Shown here: positions 1 to 11,474 of the stretch, piece by piece | Layout of the letters: every line of letters begins with the position of its first letter | Position numbering within the stretch: position 1 is the stretch's first letter | NCBI GenBank assembly: GCA_002633005.1 | Contig: NMRA01000478.1 | Span: forward strand, 58,898 to 94,830 | Direction of reading: 5' to 3' | DNA from: Phoronis australis | Taxonomy: Eukaryota > Phoronida > Phoronidae | DNA: 35,933 nucleotides | Notes under the pieces: generated by a model | Told to the model about the DNA's origin: nothing | Seen by the model: the letters and a program-made list of their open reading frames with translations, nothing else | Database searches by the model: none | Translations under genes and position numbers: made by a program

Positions 1-103
1 GTACATAGTCTGTAATTTCATGAACACAAAATCCCACGCAAACACGGTATACTTTATCTATACAGCCAACAGCATCATGCGAGCATAAGGGATGACAAAA
101 AAT

Positions 104-317
104 ACTTACGTTTTTCTTCACCAGGTCCAGGTACCGAGCCCGACGTAGTCGATCGGCTCAGCCTCTCACGAATCACGGCTCGACGAGCTGGTCAAACTCA
201 GACGGCCATCCAGGAAAACCAACGTGAATTCCCAGCGCTGTCATTTACTCCCCGCTCAATTCCTTCCTTCCAATGGCCGTTTTCGTCAACTGCCTGCATT
301 TTCTGTCCATCTTCCAT
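104..317 (-). other. Candidate first exon and splice donor of a gene leaving the window to the left
   Basis: Read leftward, a perfect donor GTAAGT (positions 109-104) ends a CpG-rich block at 110. An ATG in good context (AAAATGG) starts at 317 and opens a 39-residue frame beginning MEDGQKMQAVDE, but this frame stops at 198, before the donor. The donor exon is therefore either 5' untranslated with an upstream frame, or the coding part uses the weaker donor GTAAAT just after the residues GIERG. CpG density between 125 and 260 is far above the rest of the window, as expected near an invertebrate promoter. The same DNA read rightward has an acceptor-like TTTTTCTTCACCAG at 111-124 followed by 72 open codons ending at 342, so a plus-strand terminal exon is the alternative. 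The product is not recognised. Confidence 0.3.
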
Positions 318-342
318 TTTGAAACGGCTACTTTTGAGTTGA

Positions 343-868
343 GAGCAAAAACAACAACACAGCCATCCTCACGTGTGTGCCGGACTCACTACTCACCACT
401 ATGCGCGAGTTGGGTCCTTATAGACATGTTCACCAAAATGAAATTGCTGTTTTCTTGTTAAAATATAGAGTACGATTTTACTTACATTTTGATAATTTAA
501 CATGCAAATAGTTTAAAAATGACAATTACAAGTCGATTTTGACGTCTTCCTTTGTTGATAGTGAAACCGCATTACCGCGTAGTAATCTTGTGTGACTATT
601 CTCTGAGTGTGCAGGGCTAGCCTGGACTGAAAGTGAAATATCTCGGCCAAAACTTCATCGATTTTCGTGGGAGAAAAACGCTTGTTTTCAGAATTTTACG
701 AGGAATTTGTTGATGAATCTTTTACATGTCATTGAAAAAGGCAAAAATACAAACGCGCGAGTCATATTTCTTCAGGCAGTCCTTAGCGGCTTCACGGGCA
801 ATAAAATGTAATCGACCGAATAGATTCGTCGACCACAGATTTACCCTGTGGTTTTTCCGCTTGATCCC
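343..868. other. Unassigned AT-rich DNA
   Basis: No exon, RNA gene or clear repeat is seen apart from the inverted-repeat arm at 620-631 described with the possible transposon remnant. If the left-edge promoter is real, 343-500 would be its upstream region. No TATA box with good spacing was found there. Confidence 0.5.
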
Positions 869-910
869 AGACCGCCCCGAGTTGCTCCAGCAGCCAACTC
901 GGGGCGGTCT
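869..910. repeat. GC-rich perfect hairpin, 16-bp stem
   Basis: Positions 869-884 (AGACCGCCCCGAGTTG) are exactly complementary to 895-910 (CAACTCGGGGCGGTCT), with a 10-base loop CTCCAGCAGC. The GC content is striking against the AT-rich surroundings. It lies just upstream of the recognisable part of the decayed cysteine-motif gene, so it may belong to that element, for example as an internal regulatory hairpin or the fused ends of a second small element. The stem is shorter than a usual microRNA precursor. Confidence 0.8.
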
Positions 911-938
911 CTCACGAGGGTTTAGCATTATGCTTGTT

Positions 939-1652
939 GGTTCTTGTGTGTTACCATGCTACTTCACAACAATTTCCAATATTCATCATCTGACAAGAGG
1001 CACCAAAACGAGAAGAGCAGTCTGGGACATCAAAAAACTACAAGTGTCTCTTGGTGCCAAAACTTGCACGCTTTTGCCATTTGTGCATGCAATAGGTGGT
1101 TGCGGTTACATCATGACTGATCGGTATTGGCAAGGCTCTCTCATTCAAGAAACTGCGTGACCGAGAATTCTGCGAAAAGGCTAGAGTATTCACTAGACCT
1201 GATGCAGCTGAAGGAAGACACATTTGAAGCTGGTAAAAGATTTGTGCTTGATGGCGGTAATTGCTATGGAAATTTAAATGACTTGCAATGCAGGTGATTT
1301 GTGGAAAAGGTTTCATCAAGCGTAGCTCAAGTCCAAATACAGTCATTACCACCAACTGCTTCAGCAGGTAAATTCCTTGCTGCCAGGACAAAAACAAGAG
1401 TGGTCAAGTATCAGTGGCAGTGAGCTAGACCCGCTGGATTGAGGATGGATGCTGGCAGGTGGAAAACCCATTCCCATGACGACCGACCAGCCAGCAGCAC
1501 CAGAGAACTTGCTGATGGTAAGATGCTCCTGCAAGACCAACTGCAGTTCCAAGAGATGTACTCACAAGAAGTTAGAATTGCTGTACTCCGTTGCATGTGG
1601 AGAATGCAGTGATATAAGCTTCAACAATTCATTCTCAGTTGAAAGAGATTAG
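939..1652 (+). pseudogene. Decayed copy of a repetitive invertebrate cysteine-motif (CXC-like) protein gene
   Basis: The recognisable coding pieces lie in order but in different frames. The first (about 939-1103) includes YFTT, then TRRAVWDIKKLQVSLG and LPFVHAIGGC. After a frame shift, 1120-1224 reads IGIGKALSFKKLRD. After another, 1226-1380 reads EAGKRFVLDGG and, past an in-frame stop at 1295, FVEKVSSS and SLPPTASAGK. A last piece from about 1387 reads SELDPLD, a stop in place of Trp (TGA), then GWMLAGGKPIPM, TTDQPAAPENLL and a cysteine cluster RCSCKTNCSSKRC with ACGEC near the end. This order (HAxxGCDTTS-like block, GxGK, FCEKV, LPPT, WGW, PAAPE, then Cys-rich tail) is known to me from a large uncharacterised protein family scattered in many invertebrate genomes and probably mobile. 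At least three frame shifts and three stops make this copy dead. The CDTTS core is itself damaged at 1104-1119. Confidence 0.75.
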
Positions 1653-1965
1653 TTGTGTAAATACTTCTTAGTTGTGTATAGATTTTGATTACACACTGAG
1701 AATTACAGCTTTGGACACACCTGTAACATCAGTAAAGAGAAGCCTAGTGGGAGCTGTTCAAGCGCTTATAAACAGTTTAACTTGCTAAACACACCTTACT
1801 AAACCTTTTTCCTGTCTCAACTGTTGTTGTATTCACTAGCATTTACAACTAACTGGACGTGATACAAACGGTCAATTGATGTGGATAGTAGATTGCTGAA
1901 TTAATTGGGGAGAATTATTTTCAACATAGCACATTTTTTACGGAGAATGACCCTTCAGTCCAGGC

Positions 1966-4641
1966 GAACCTGATGTTTTTCACCCAAATAAGTTATAATT
2001 TCTTTAAAAAATCTTGAAAATGGTAGTCGTATAAATCAGAGCCAGACAAAAAATGGCGGATGGTGTCACCGCAGCCATGCAAAACCACAGAAGATACGTA
2101 AACCTTTTTGAATTTTTACTCTATCACCTTCAACTCTCGAGTTATAATGGTCACATGCAAATCTGGCGACCATTTTGTCCACCATCTTGAAAAACCTGAA
2201 CTTCCGCCACCCCGATTCCGGTACTTTTTTCTCACACTAAGGGGTATGAGAGGATACGATTTATGCAATAATACCTTCTGTTGCAATTATTTCCACGTTA
2301 TCCGTAGAGTTTATAACCAATCATAAGCCATAACAGATTGGAGCCATCTAGTCTCTAGGCACTAGTCTAGGCTGAAGTTAACACAAGTTTGAAAAAATTA
2401 ACATTTTATATTTTTCAAAGGCTCAACGCACAGTTAAAATTGCTCAAAATTTCACCAGGTGTTTAATTATCTCACCTAGCGTACAATGTAAACTCCAAAA
2501 CAATGAATATCTTCTTGTTAACTTTTGTTTGAAAACTTTGATAACATGAAATTTCGATGTTCGCCCCATTGCGTGAAAGATACATAGAAGAAGCTTTACT
2601 GAGCATACCTATGCAAAGCATAGACTGGGTCCTCAGTTCTATGAGTGTTTCTATAGCAAGCAAATATTTAACGAGTCTGAGTTTCAGTCAAGGCTAGGCA
2701 GAGGAGGCAGATAGGTACACTTCATTACAGGAACAGAAATCTTAAATGCAATAAAAGTAAATCCGTTAAGTAAAAACCTCACTTTAGACCCACTAGATTT
2801 TATTAGGAAACAGAGAACCCTTTGACCACAAAGACGTCTAAGAATGCTTTGAAAAGATATAAGCCCCAATCGAAACTTTGATTATAGGCGAGCAAACAAT
2901 CACATTGCCTTTTGTCAGTCAAAACAACGAAAAGCCCTGTGAAATGCTGACTAAAAAGCCTCACATGAACAATATTTGTCATGGAAATTCCACAAAGCTT
3001 TTGATGCACCACTTTTGTATTAAATTTTAAATAACCTGTTGAACAGTAATGACCAGTTTGAGCAACGGAAACCATACAACAACTGCCTATCAAGACGGTG
3101 GTCTATTTGCCCATTCACTTGAAAAGAGAAAACAAGTTAACGCTTAGACGTTGTTGAAATAATCACTGAGTTACACATTCACAAATAGTCATTTGAACCC
3201 ATCTCAATGAAAACTGGTGAAATATTCTTGCATATAACTTAAAAAAGCATGACTCAAGACTTGCACAGAGCCAATACAAGATGAACAATCAAAGGATGCA
3301 ATTCAATTTTGTATTGTACCAACAATTAGATATAATTATTTTCCGTTCATTCCCAATCAAAACTGTTAAACATGCAGAAAGAACAGCAAAAAAGTCCTTC
3401 TCATCAGAAAAGTATTTCAAAAAGTACAGGTACAGGTACAAGTATTACTTTTGTCCAATGACAAAAGTTCCACAAATAAAAATCATACCTACGCAATGTG
3501 TACAGGGTAGCCTATCAACGTCTCAACCTCATAAAGCTGGTCATGTTTTGGAATCCAAGAAAATTCCAGGGACTCTGTTCTGTAGATTCACTTTCATCAA
3601 TCAATAGTTCCTGTCTATCAAAAATTTCAATTTGTTCTACCCTGAGGCTATCTAGCAACATTGTGGTTCAACACAAAAGAGGCAATCAACACCTATTGTG
3701 AATGGCAGTGACTGCCCTGGGGCCATGCAGCTTGTAGAGATAGCTGGCATGGGAAGTGAGACATCTCTAGAAGATATGGACTGGAAGCAAGGTTTGTGAT
3801 TGGCGACAAGGTGAACTGTTAACTATCACAAATATTTGTAAACAAGGTAGAATGATTTCAAAATTTCAGGCCTCCAGTAACCACACCAGATACCGTGAGT
3901 TAAATAAGTTCTCTGTGTTATTTAAATGTCAGGAGTCAGGACGTTATCACCTAAAATTTTGAAAGTTCGGAAAGTATTGAATTCCTGGTAGACAGGTTGA
4001 AGGTTAAGTCCAGATGAAAATTTCGGGATATTTACAACAGTTTCCTGATATGTACAAACTTAAAGTTCAACTTTTGTTGTGTTTAAATGACAAAAACAAT
4101 GTAATAAGAAACACAGTGCAATTTAATGTCATGCAGCCAGATTAAAGTTTCCCAACACCTCAGCTCTGGTGCTAGCTTTGAGTAGAAAATTATTGACTCA
4201 CACATCCAACATTCATACTAGCAGACTGCTCCAAGTTAAAATGAAATACATGTTACAATGGCCAATTTATCCTCCGGAGTGCTTCAAACATGGTCCAAGC
4301 AGATAGATCACACACGGTTGGGACAAAAGTTTTGATTAACAGACTAAAAATGACACGGAAGAGACAATCCACACGAAACCTTACAAAACGGCAAGTATCC
4401 ATGACACTGCTTGCAGTAACATCTTCACTTAATTTATCTCTTACAATACAGATTTCCAATTCAACTTCCAAGTCAGATAAGTCAACAATAAAGTATCTCA
4501 TTTCCATCCACAAATTAACTCATCACTCAGCAGACTATTGCTTGGAGGTAAAATGTTTCAAATCACCATGGCTATTGAATCCTGATAGAAATCCACTTTA
4601 TCTTATTTTGGTTTTAGTGTTATCTTCAGTACCCTCAATAA
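1966..4641. other. Unassigned AT-rich DNA with one repeat copy
   Basis: No supported gene. It contains the repeat copy at 2442-2573. A 24-codon frame MQLVEIAGMGSETSLEDMDW at 3725-3799 is followed by a weak donor (AAG then GTTTGTG), but is too short to call. Opposed frames at 4253-4691 overlap on both strands, and neither shows a recognisable motif or a clear exon border. Confidence 0.5.
2442..2573 (+). repeat. Dispersed repeat, copy 1
   Basis: The word GCTCAAAATTTCACCAGGTG, followed by TTCTTGTT, ATGAAATTT and TGTTC at similar spacing, recurs at 11475-11578 in the same orientation. The first 23 bases match at about 20 positions, and the rest matches in patches with gaps. This suggests two old copies of one unclassified repeat. 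Element ends were not found. Confidence 0.4.
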
Positions 4642-4648
4642 TGGCAAC

Positions 4649-5440
4649 CAGGGCTCGAAATATAGAGCTGCAGGTTGCAAATGCGACCTAAAATTTGGAA
4701 ATGCGAGCTGAGATTTTTGTCAGCTCGTATCAAGTCGCAACATACGACCTGGAATTTCCAGCGAATGCGAGCTGAGTGTTTACACTTCTCAGCAGATATG
4801 TGGCAAATATAAAGCAACTCTTTTGTTAATCCGACCGTTATTTGGTTGTTGCCAAATCCAAGTTCAAAAGAACACTAACAGAGAACAGCCCTCCCGATGA
4901 CTTTTAAGCAAGTCGCGTGAACATGGGATATGCAGAATCGATCTTTGACACATTTAATTGGCTAACATTTTCGGCCACTTTTGCAAATTTCCAGATTCCT
5001 CCAATAAAGTTTCGGGCCACTGCATAACAAGCTGGTCAGAGTTATCAAAATCCCGAATACTTTTTCAATGGACATTTTCTCCCTTTTCACATCGCAAACT
5101 TAGCTACTGGAATGCACATGTCAGTTAGAGAGCACTGATTCAACTTTCACGTCGGAAACTTGCCTTGCACTCCAAAGCCTGTCATTGGCGGTCGTGAAGA
5201 ACAGTAACCTGAACGAAGTCAATTTTGCGATCTGAATTTTGTGAGTATTTAACGCTGCAGGTAACATCATAATCTAAACATTTTCTCGGTGATCTAAAAA
5301 ATCAATTTTGGCGCGTAAAAATGTTGGGAAAATTTTACGACCTGGCATTTATGAATGCGAGCTGGATTTTGAAACTGCGACCTGGGATTTTGGCTAGGTC
5401 GCAAAATGTGACCTGGCGATTTTAATAGTGTCGAGCCTTG
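4649..5440. mobile_element. hAT-like non-autonomous DNA transposon, 792 bp
   Basis: The left end CAGGGCTCGA (from 4649) and the right end TCGAGCCTTG (to 5440) form short imperfect terminal inverted repeats of the CAGGG type usual in hAT elements. The 5-base direct repeat GCAAC flanks them (4644-4648 and 5441-5445). The match extends to TGGCAAC (4642-4648 and 5439-5445) if the right border is placed two bases in. Inside both ends are clustered variants of two short words, GCGACCTGG or TACGACCTGG and AATGCGAGCTG, in both orientations, a pattern expected of subterminal transposase-binding sites. There is no transposase frame, so it is a MITE-like copy that depended on another element. A 5-base duplication fits the hAT5 group better than classic 8-base hATs; that subgroup is inference. 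Confidence 0.7.
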
Positions 5441-5647
5441 GCAACAGGACATATTAGACTACATCAATGCAATATGCTGAAGTTTTGTCAACTTTAAACA
5501 AAAAAATTGCCGAAACCATCCGACCTTTCAATTATTCAAGGACTTGCAGATATGAATTAATGGAGATACCATCATTGTAATTTAATACATTGTGATTTTT
5601 TTCAAAAATAAAATAAAGCGGAAATTCCATTACCTGAGGTTAGAGTA

Positions 5648-5887
5648 CAGTAAAATCTCACACATTGAGAAAATGGCATACACTGTCATTATATTTCTTT
5701 CACTTTTTCATAAAGATTTATAAAATTTAAATTTAAAAGAAGCATCAAATATTTTTTAAGATCCATATCATTATTACTACCACCAGAATATTTCGAGAGG
5801 TGATGCGGACAATGATAGATGCCTCTCAAAAATGAAAAAGATTGATTTTGGCAAAGGTTTTCGTCTCAAATGAGTGAGATATAACTG
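5648..5887. mobile_element. Tc1/mariner-like (pogo-type) MITE flanked by TA, 240 bp
   Basis: The left end is TA then CAGTAAAATCTCACACATTGAGA (TA at 5646-5647). The right end, read on the other strand, is TA then CAGTTATATCTCACTCATTTGAGA (TA at 5888-5889). The ends match over about 25 bases and sit on TA dinucleotides, the hallmark target of Tc1/mariner elements. CAGT-starting ends are known from the pogo branch. The interior has no coding capacity. Confidence 0.7.
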
Positions 5888-6362
5888 TAACCTAATCAGC
5901 AAGCCTGCATTTAGGCAAATATTTACAAAACTTCAAGATTTGATTAGCGTCCGATTATGACTTCTCAGGCAAAGGAACATCCGGTCATTCTGATTACTGG
6001 AGGCTAGAAAATTACATTCGGGAGGAAGCTATATTTGACCATGACTATGGATTAAGTTAATGCATTCCACTCAAGTGTATACTTCATGATCTCTCAAGTA
6101 AACAAATTTCCAGGTATAACAACACAGCACCTACCCGCATGCTTTCCAACACATGGTCTGCACCAAGCCAAGCCAGGCATATGTGTGGAATTCCGGGTGT
6201 TATAATGTTTGTACAGGACATAGTCATTTCAGAGGAATGGTGTTTCAGTTTTGTAGTTTGATAAATTTTCACATATTTCTTAAGTTGCTCATACTTCAAA
6301 CACCAACATTAAACAAAGGAATTGCAGGCCACTGTGGTAAACACTACTGTCTCAAGTCTTAA

Positions 6363-6865
6363 GGCCCTTTCATACTAACGTCGACGTGTCAATATTTCGG
6401 GGAGTAGCGGGTCAGAATGAACGATTAACTTCCGTCCTGGATTGAAGTTAACAGCGCCAGTTAACTTCACAGTTAACACGTGGATTTAACAGTGGAACGT
6501 CGACGCTGCCATGCAGTATGAACGGTCAACTGAACGGTCAACTTCGGTTCAGCGAAGTTATTGCCAGGTGCTACTGTTATCATCAACAGCAGTGTTGGCA
6601 CTAATAGTAGCTTATATTTTGCTCGAATAATCACCAATCAAATCAAAAATAATTTTTGTGTCAGTTAGCACATGTAAATGTTCCCTGTCACAATAAAAAA
6701 TCTCACCGTGCAGCGCTACCTTGCAATTACTTTGATGACAACAACTTCACCTACCATTTATTTCGATGTCCATCGACCACCGAAGCCAGTATGAACGATT
6801 TAGTTAACTTAGCAGTTTACGAGAATGCCCGCTCAGACCGCAGTTAAGTCAAAATAAAAGGACCT
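6363..6865. mobile_element. TTAA-flanked non-autonomous DNA element, about 503 bp
   Basis: TTAA occurs at 6359-6362 and at 6866-6869. Inside the left one lies GGCCCTTTCATACTAAC. Inside the right one, on the other strand, lies AGGTCCTTTTATTTTGAC. These are imperfect inverted ends, and TTAA duplication points to a piggyBac-like target preference. Internal structure includes the hairpin at 6443-6469, a direct repeat of GAACGGTCAACT around 6520-6545, and GTCGACG near both 6380 and 6500. No transposase is present. Confidence 0.5.
6443..6469. repeat. Hairpin with 10-bp perfect stem
   Basis: TGAAGTTAAC (6443-6452) and GTTAACTTCA (6460-6469) are exact complements around a 7-base loop AGCGCCA. It lies inside the TTAA-flanked element. 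GTTAAC recurs nearby, so it is probably part of that element's repeat structure. Confidence 0.75.
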
Positions 6866-6869
6866 TTAA

Positions 6870-9090
6870 ACTCTGAACTCTGAAAACAATACAGTTCACT
6901 CACACAATTTTTAAAAAACCAAAACAACCTATAACAAACCAAATCAACCAATAACAAATTCAAAACAACCTATTCCAGAGTCCTCAACCAGAGCCCAGAA
7001 AAGGTGAGTAGGGTCATCCAACCTGTCCACTGTATCCCTGCTTCAAGTCACAACAAAATACCAATGACTGGACTGCACAACCAGAAAGAAAAACACCACC
7101 ATAGTGAAAAGCAAAATCACTGAGTCATGTGATAATGATTCTAATCCCTTTCTTATGTCATAGGTTTATGGATCAGGGAAAATGCTAACATAATAACAGT
7201 TCACCTGAATTCTAATCCACCAGGCATTACCTGACAAATCAGCCATGAGCTAATCTTTGTAAGGAAACATCTTGCTCAATTATGGTCTGTTCACCTCAGG
7301 AAATGTAGGTGATAGTAATGGCCCACTTGGTGATTGCTGACTATTGTTGTCTGGGAATGGTGTGGAATTTAATAACATGGTTATGTAGCTGGGTGTGTGG
7401 GCCTTACCCTGATTATTTCTGGATTTCCCATGGCACAGATATCACATTAATTCAAGCAAATCTAATCTGAGGTTTTACATTATTGCAACAAATTCTGAGA
7501 TTCGTATCGCAGTAAGCAGCTTCTTTGGTAAAAAAACAAAATAAGCCATTTATGTTAGGAAATAGGTGTTATGTTGTTCTTATTCAGATTAAACATGAAT
7601 TCAAGGCTTCAGTAGAGCGGACAGTAAACAGTTGCTTCAGACCAGGCTAAAGTTGTCAGTAAAAATGTTTCTAAGAACTCCTAAGGTTATTACACAGGTA
7701 GTTATCTGTGGTTTGTCACAGATACTGAGGGATAATAGACATCATCAGTCAAGAGCTTCTTATACAGATACCAGTCTCCATAAAGTTTGGAATATTGTAT
7801 GGTGGCATATATAGAACAGAATTTGAAAACGGTAAAGGCTTAATTTGTTGCTGCGTACCTTTTACTAGAAATGAAGAAAGAAAGGTCTTACACGCATGAT
7901 ATATTGTGGCCTAAACTAGTGATATTTTACTGGAATCTTTCACAAAATTGATAACAAAAACTATTGACTACTTTGCGACTTTCTTATCTCACCAACCCAC
8001 AAACTCTTTCCAAACAAGACAAATTATGCCATAAGCAACAAATATATCTAATGTAGGAACTGCCCTGGAAGGATATGCTTGACCTGTGCCTTTACCCCTT
8101 CTGAGAAAACAAGATGGTCAGAACCATTGTTCAAGTTGATCAAGCCAATATCAAGTGGAACAGACACAAAAATGCCCTCTAGTCATTCAGATAAACATCT
8201 TAGACAGCCCAACTGGTCACTGCAGACACCCAACCCACCTTATCATCAAGTATGCAGCACATTAACATAATTCTTCACCAATTTCTCACAACCACTAATG
8301 CCAGATCCTTCACTTTTCAACACTAACAGTTAATTCACACGGTGTTAATAATGGCAAAACACAACATGCCAGACTGAAGTTGACAAAGTAAAAATATATT
8401 TCCTGAAAGTAAAAAGCCCACAGCTTACACTTTTACCAATTGTTAATTGGGTAACGAGACTATGCCTTTCCAGTAAAATGCAAAACGAAAGGGACATTCA
8501 GAGTGCATTAAAGGCATCTATAAAATAACTTCTCCCAAATTTCTTATGATATAAATATTCATGATGAAATATCACAGCTATAGATCTTCCCAAGCTCCAA
8601 ATTTACTTCTAACTTGATGTGGTTTACATTTAAAGCAAGTTTCTCTTTCAGCTCATGGGTTTAAATTTGCTTTAAATTGCCTGATTAGCATTTCCATAAT
8701 CATGGTAAGGATTTGAAAAAAGGCAAATTGGGAATTTTAGCATTTAGTCTTTAAGAAAAATTGAAGAATATTTACCAGTTATTAACCACTGTAAAGGGAT
8801 CAATAGTTAACCACCAGAGGGATATTAAAGATATTACCAGACATCTCATCAACATTAATTCACTTGGGAAAGGCAGGGGAAATTAAGAATTCGGCCAAGT
8901 TGTTGGTTGCCATTTGTGTCCAATAAAATCTCACCAATTTCAGATAAAAATAATTGCTAAAACTGTTCCTTTTCATATTCAAAGAGCTTCCATCATTACA
9001 TTACCCAGAACCATTGTCTGAAGGTAGGTATGGCAGAGACCTTCAAAATGAAAACATAAAATTGCACTAGTCACCATGATGTCTTCTAGA
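6870..9090. other. Unassigned AT-rich DNA
   Basis: No supported gene or element. The open frame at 8079-8270 has ordinary composition but no known motif, its nominal start is not an ATG, and it has no clear splice borders. At 8921-8945 the words AATAAAATCTCACCAATTT resemble one end of the TA-flanked elements found elsewhere here, without a partner end. Confidence 0.5.
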
Positions 9091-9340
9091 GGAGGCAATG
9101 TGGTCTAGCGCGATATGTGCCCGAACCCTTTTCTCAAGGTCGTGGGTTCCAGTCTCCCTGGGCCACACTGTTAGACCCTCGAGTCAGCTCATCAGCTCGG
9201 TTTTAATAATATATTAACGAAGCATAAAATGGTTCCAGGTGATGAGTGCAATGGGCCCACATGTGCGGTCTACGCACGTCAGGTACAACCTGTACCAGAC
9301 CACCTGCAATTATCAATTATTTTTTGTATTGAGTGCTAAA
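9091..9340 (+). mobile_element. tRNA-derived SINE
   Basis: The head carries an A-box-like TGGTCTAGCGCG (9101-9112) and a B-box-like GGTTCCAGTCT (9145-9155). Their starts are 44 bases apart, the spacing of a tRNA polymerase III promoter. GTGG and CCAC flank this core like a decayed acceptor stem. About 170 bases of non-tRNA body follow, ending near a T-rich stretch around 9320-9340. The B-box differs from the consensus GGTTCGANNCC, and acceptor pairing is poor, so this is a repeat and not a working tRNA. The 3' border is approximate and no target-site duplication was found. Confidence 0.65.
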
Positions 9341-11474
9341 CTGGTCATAGTTTATCCTTTCTAAGTGTTTCATACCTGTTTCATCTTGGTGTTTTTTGGA
9401 GTGCTGCCCAGTACGGACAGTTAACTTTGGTCCTGGGTTGCAGTAAACAGGTGTGTTTAAGAGCACGTACTACTTGACATGACATTAAAGGTTAACTTAA
9501 GTGTCATCAGAGATATCAGTAGGTGTTGTCAATAAGGGCATGTTTGTGTTTGAGAATATTTGCCTTACATTCACCAACCTTAACCCTTCTGTGCACATCA
9601 TTTCTGATATGACCCTATATACGATATTTTAAATTAAAAGCGTATATTCATAGAGGCAAATTTTAGATCCATCCAGGTAAAATCACATGATACTTTTCCT
9701 TGAAACATGGCAGAAGTTTGAAGTGTTTGGTGACTGGCAAATATCAACACTCTACAGTGAGGCTAGAAGGTTGGATATTACATGAAATATGATATTTTAT
9801 TAGATTAGCAAGGTTAATAGAAAGTCTAAGGTAACATTGTTGTGAAAAGTCACATAAGTTAATACTCGTTTTAAATCACCACTTAAACTGAAAGGGAGGG
9901 AGCATATAGTCGTCAAGTTCAATATCTAGTTGGGACACAATAAGGACATGAGTGCTTATTAGGAGGAACACTATATTTCTACCATGATATCAGTTTCAGC
10001 GAGTTTTGCATTTCTTATCAAGCAGTTACCTTGATATCAATCACAACCAAATACTTCACTATACAACCAAACATGGTCCCCTATCAACCATTAGGGCATG
10101 TTGAAAGATGAGGATCCAAGGGCGACAAGAGTTCACCCATGGACTACAGCTTGAGAGCTGTTACACATATCCCACAGGCAGCAGGGACACTGCTGTCAAT
10201 AATAAAAGTACATCTCGTGATACAAGAATTGAAGATTTAATAAAAAGCTGTACTTCCAAATAGAAAACTGCAACTCATATACGTAGGATCCTAAGTCAGC
10301 ACCCCTGCCTTGGAAGTATGAAATTTAATCGCTAACCAACCAGAAGCATGAGCCCAGCCTCCGGGCAAATGTGCAATTTCATCAGAGCTGATATAATATA
10401 TACAATTACACAGTCAAAGCCTGCAGGTGAATTCAGGCAATCAATGTAGGAATTCTAAGATTACACCCCATGGCTGGGGAACCACCAAAAAAGTCAGGAC
10501 ATATAAATCCACTAAGCGTAATGTATACCTTTGGTCTTTTGCTGAATCAATACCTAGTTCAAAACTACAGCCACTTTAAAATTTTGAACACCTGACTTGG
10601 CCCAGAAAGATGAACAGCTGGTGGACCAACAAGCCTCTGGCAAGGGCCTACTAACCTTTCCTGGTGTTCACCTGGCATAGCAATGAAGGGATTTCCAACC
10701 AGCTCACACTTATGAGAATCAAAACAAACTCTAAAATTTGGAACACAAAAACAAAATGCATTTATCTAAAAATGTGAGAGTTAGGTTCATGATGACATTT
10801 GCACACGTTATAATTGACAAACTACAACAGATATTTGTAAATTACTTCGATAAGCAGGGAGTTATTTGTCTTCTCAAGGTGTGCCAAATTTAGGAGGAAT
10901 AATAAATCTGGCATTGCCCCACCTCCATGACAGACATGAAATGAATTAATCATCACCAATACACAACCATATAATTTGCTAACTATAATTCAAACATAGA
11001 AAATGTCACTAATACAGGCCAATGAATCTTTAATCACTGATTGTGTTTGTTTTTAAAATTTGGCGCGATTCTAATATTTGATACACTTCAAACAGGTAAA
11101 CATAACTAATGATATCAATACATCACTACAAGTGGTGTACTTAAGTGAAGAAACTACTGGAAAATCTATATGGTTTGTTCCTCATAGGAGATAGAATAGT
11201 TTCAACTGTTCTTTAAATGAACCGAAATTATGTGAATGGTTAATAACTTGTAGGAAGTAAAATATATCATGTGCCAGTTTTACAGTAACAGATTTATCTC
11301 TGGTCTTCTGATAGGGGTAAAATGGATGCAGGAGAATTGTTTGCCATGCAATATTGTGTCATTGTTTATGACAGGATTATAATTCAATTACGATAAAGAT
11401 TCCTCAATTTGAACAAACACAATGGCTAAATTGTAGTTTTTCATTTTTCAGACACTCACGGTATAGCCAAAAGT

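Larger units (their letters stand above)
620..1965. mobile_element. Possible DNA-transposon remnant around the cysteine-motif pseudogene
   Basis: A 12-base perfect inverted repeat brackets the pseudogene: GCCTGGACTGAA at 620-631 and its complement TTCAGTCCAGGC at 1954-1965. In 36 kb, several 12-base inverted matches are expected by chance, so the bracket is only suggestive. No target-site duplication was found at the ends. The interior holds the hairpin at 869-910, the decayed gene at about 939-1652, and about 300 bases of AT-rich sequence. Another related word, TAGTCTAGGCTGAAG, occurs near 2362-2376, so the true right boundary could lie further out. Confidence 0.25.

Noticed and set aside
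125-342. Plus-strand open stretch of 72 codons after an acceptor-like site
   Set aside because: It is possible but not preferred: its second half is the antisense of the minus frame starting at 317 and has poor protein-like composition.
4253-4691. Overlapping frames of 133 (plus) and 86 (minus) codons
   Set aside because: They oppose each other and show no motif or splice border, and the plus frame runs into the hAT-like element.
9091-9175. A functional tRNA gene
   Set aside because: The B-box and acceptor pairing are too degraded, and a long non-tRNA body follows, so it is a SINE.
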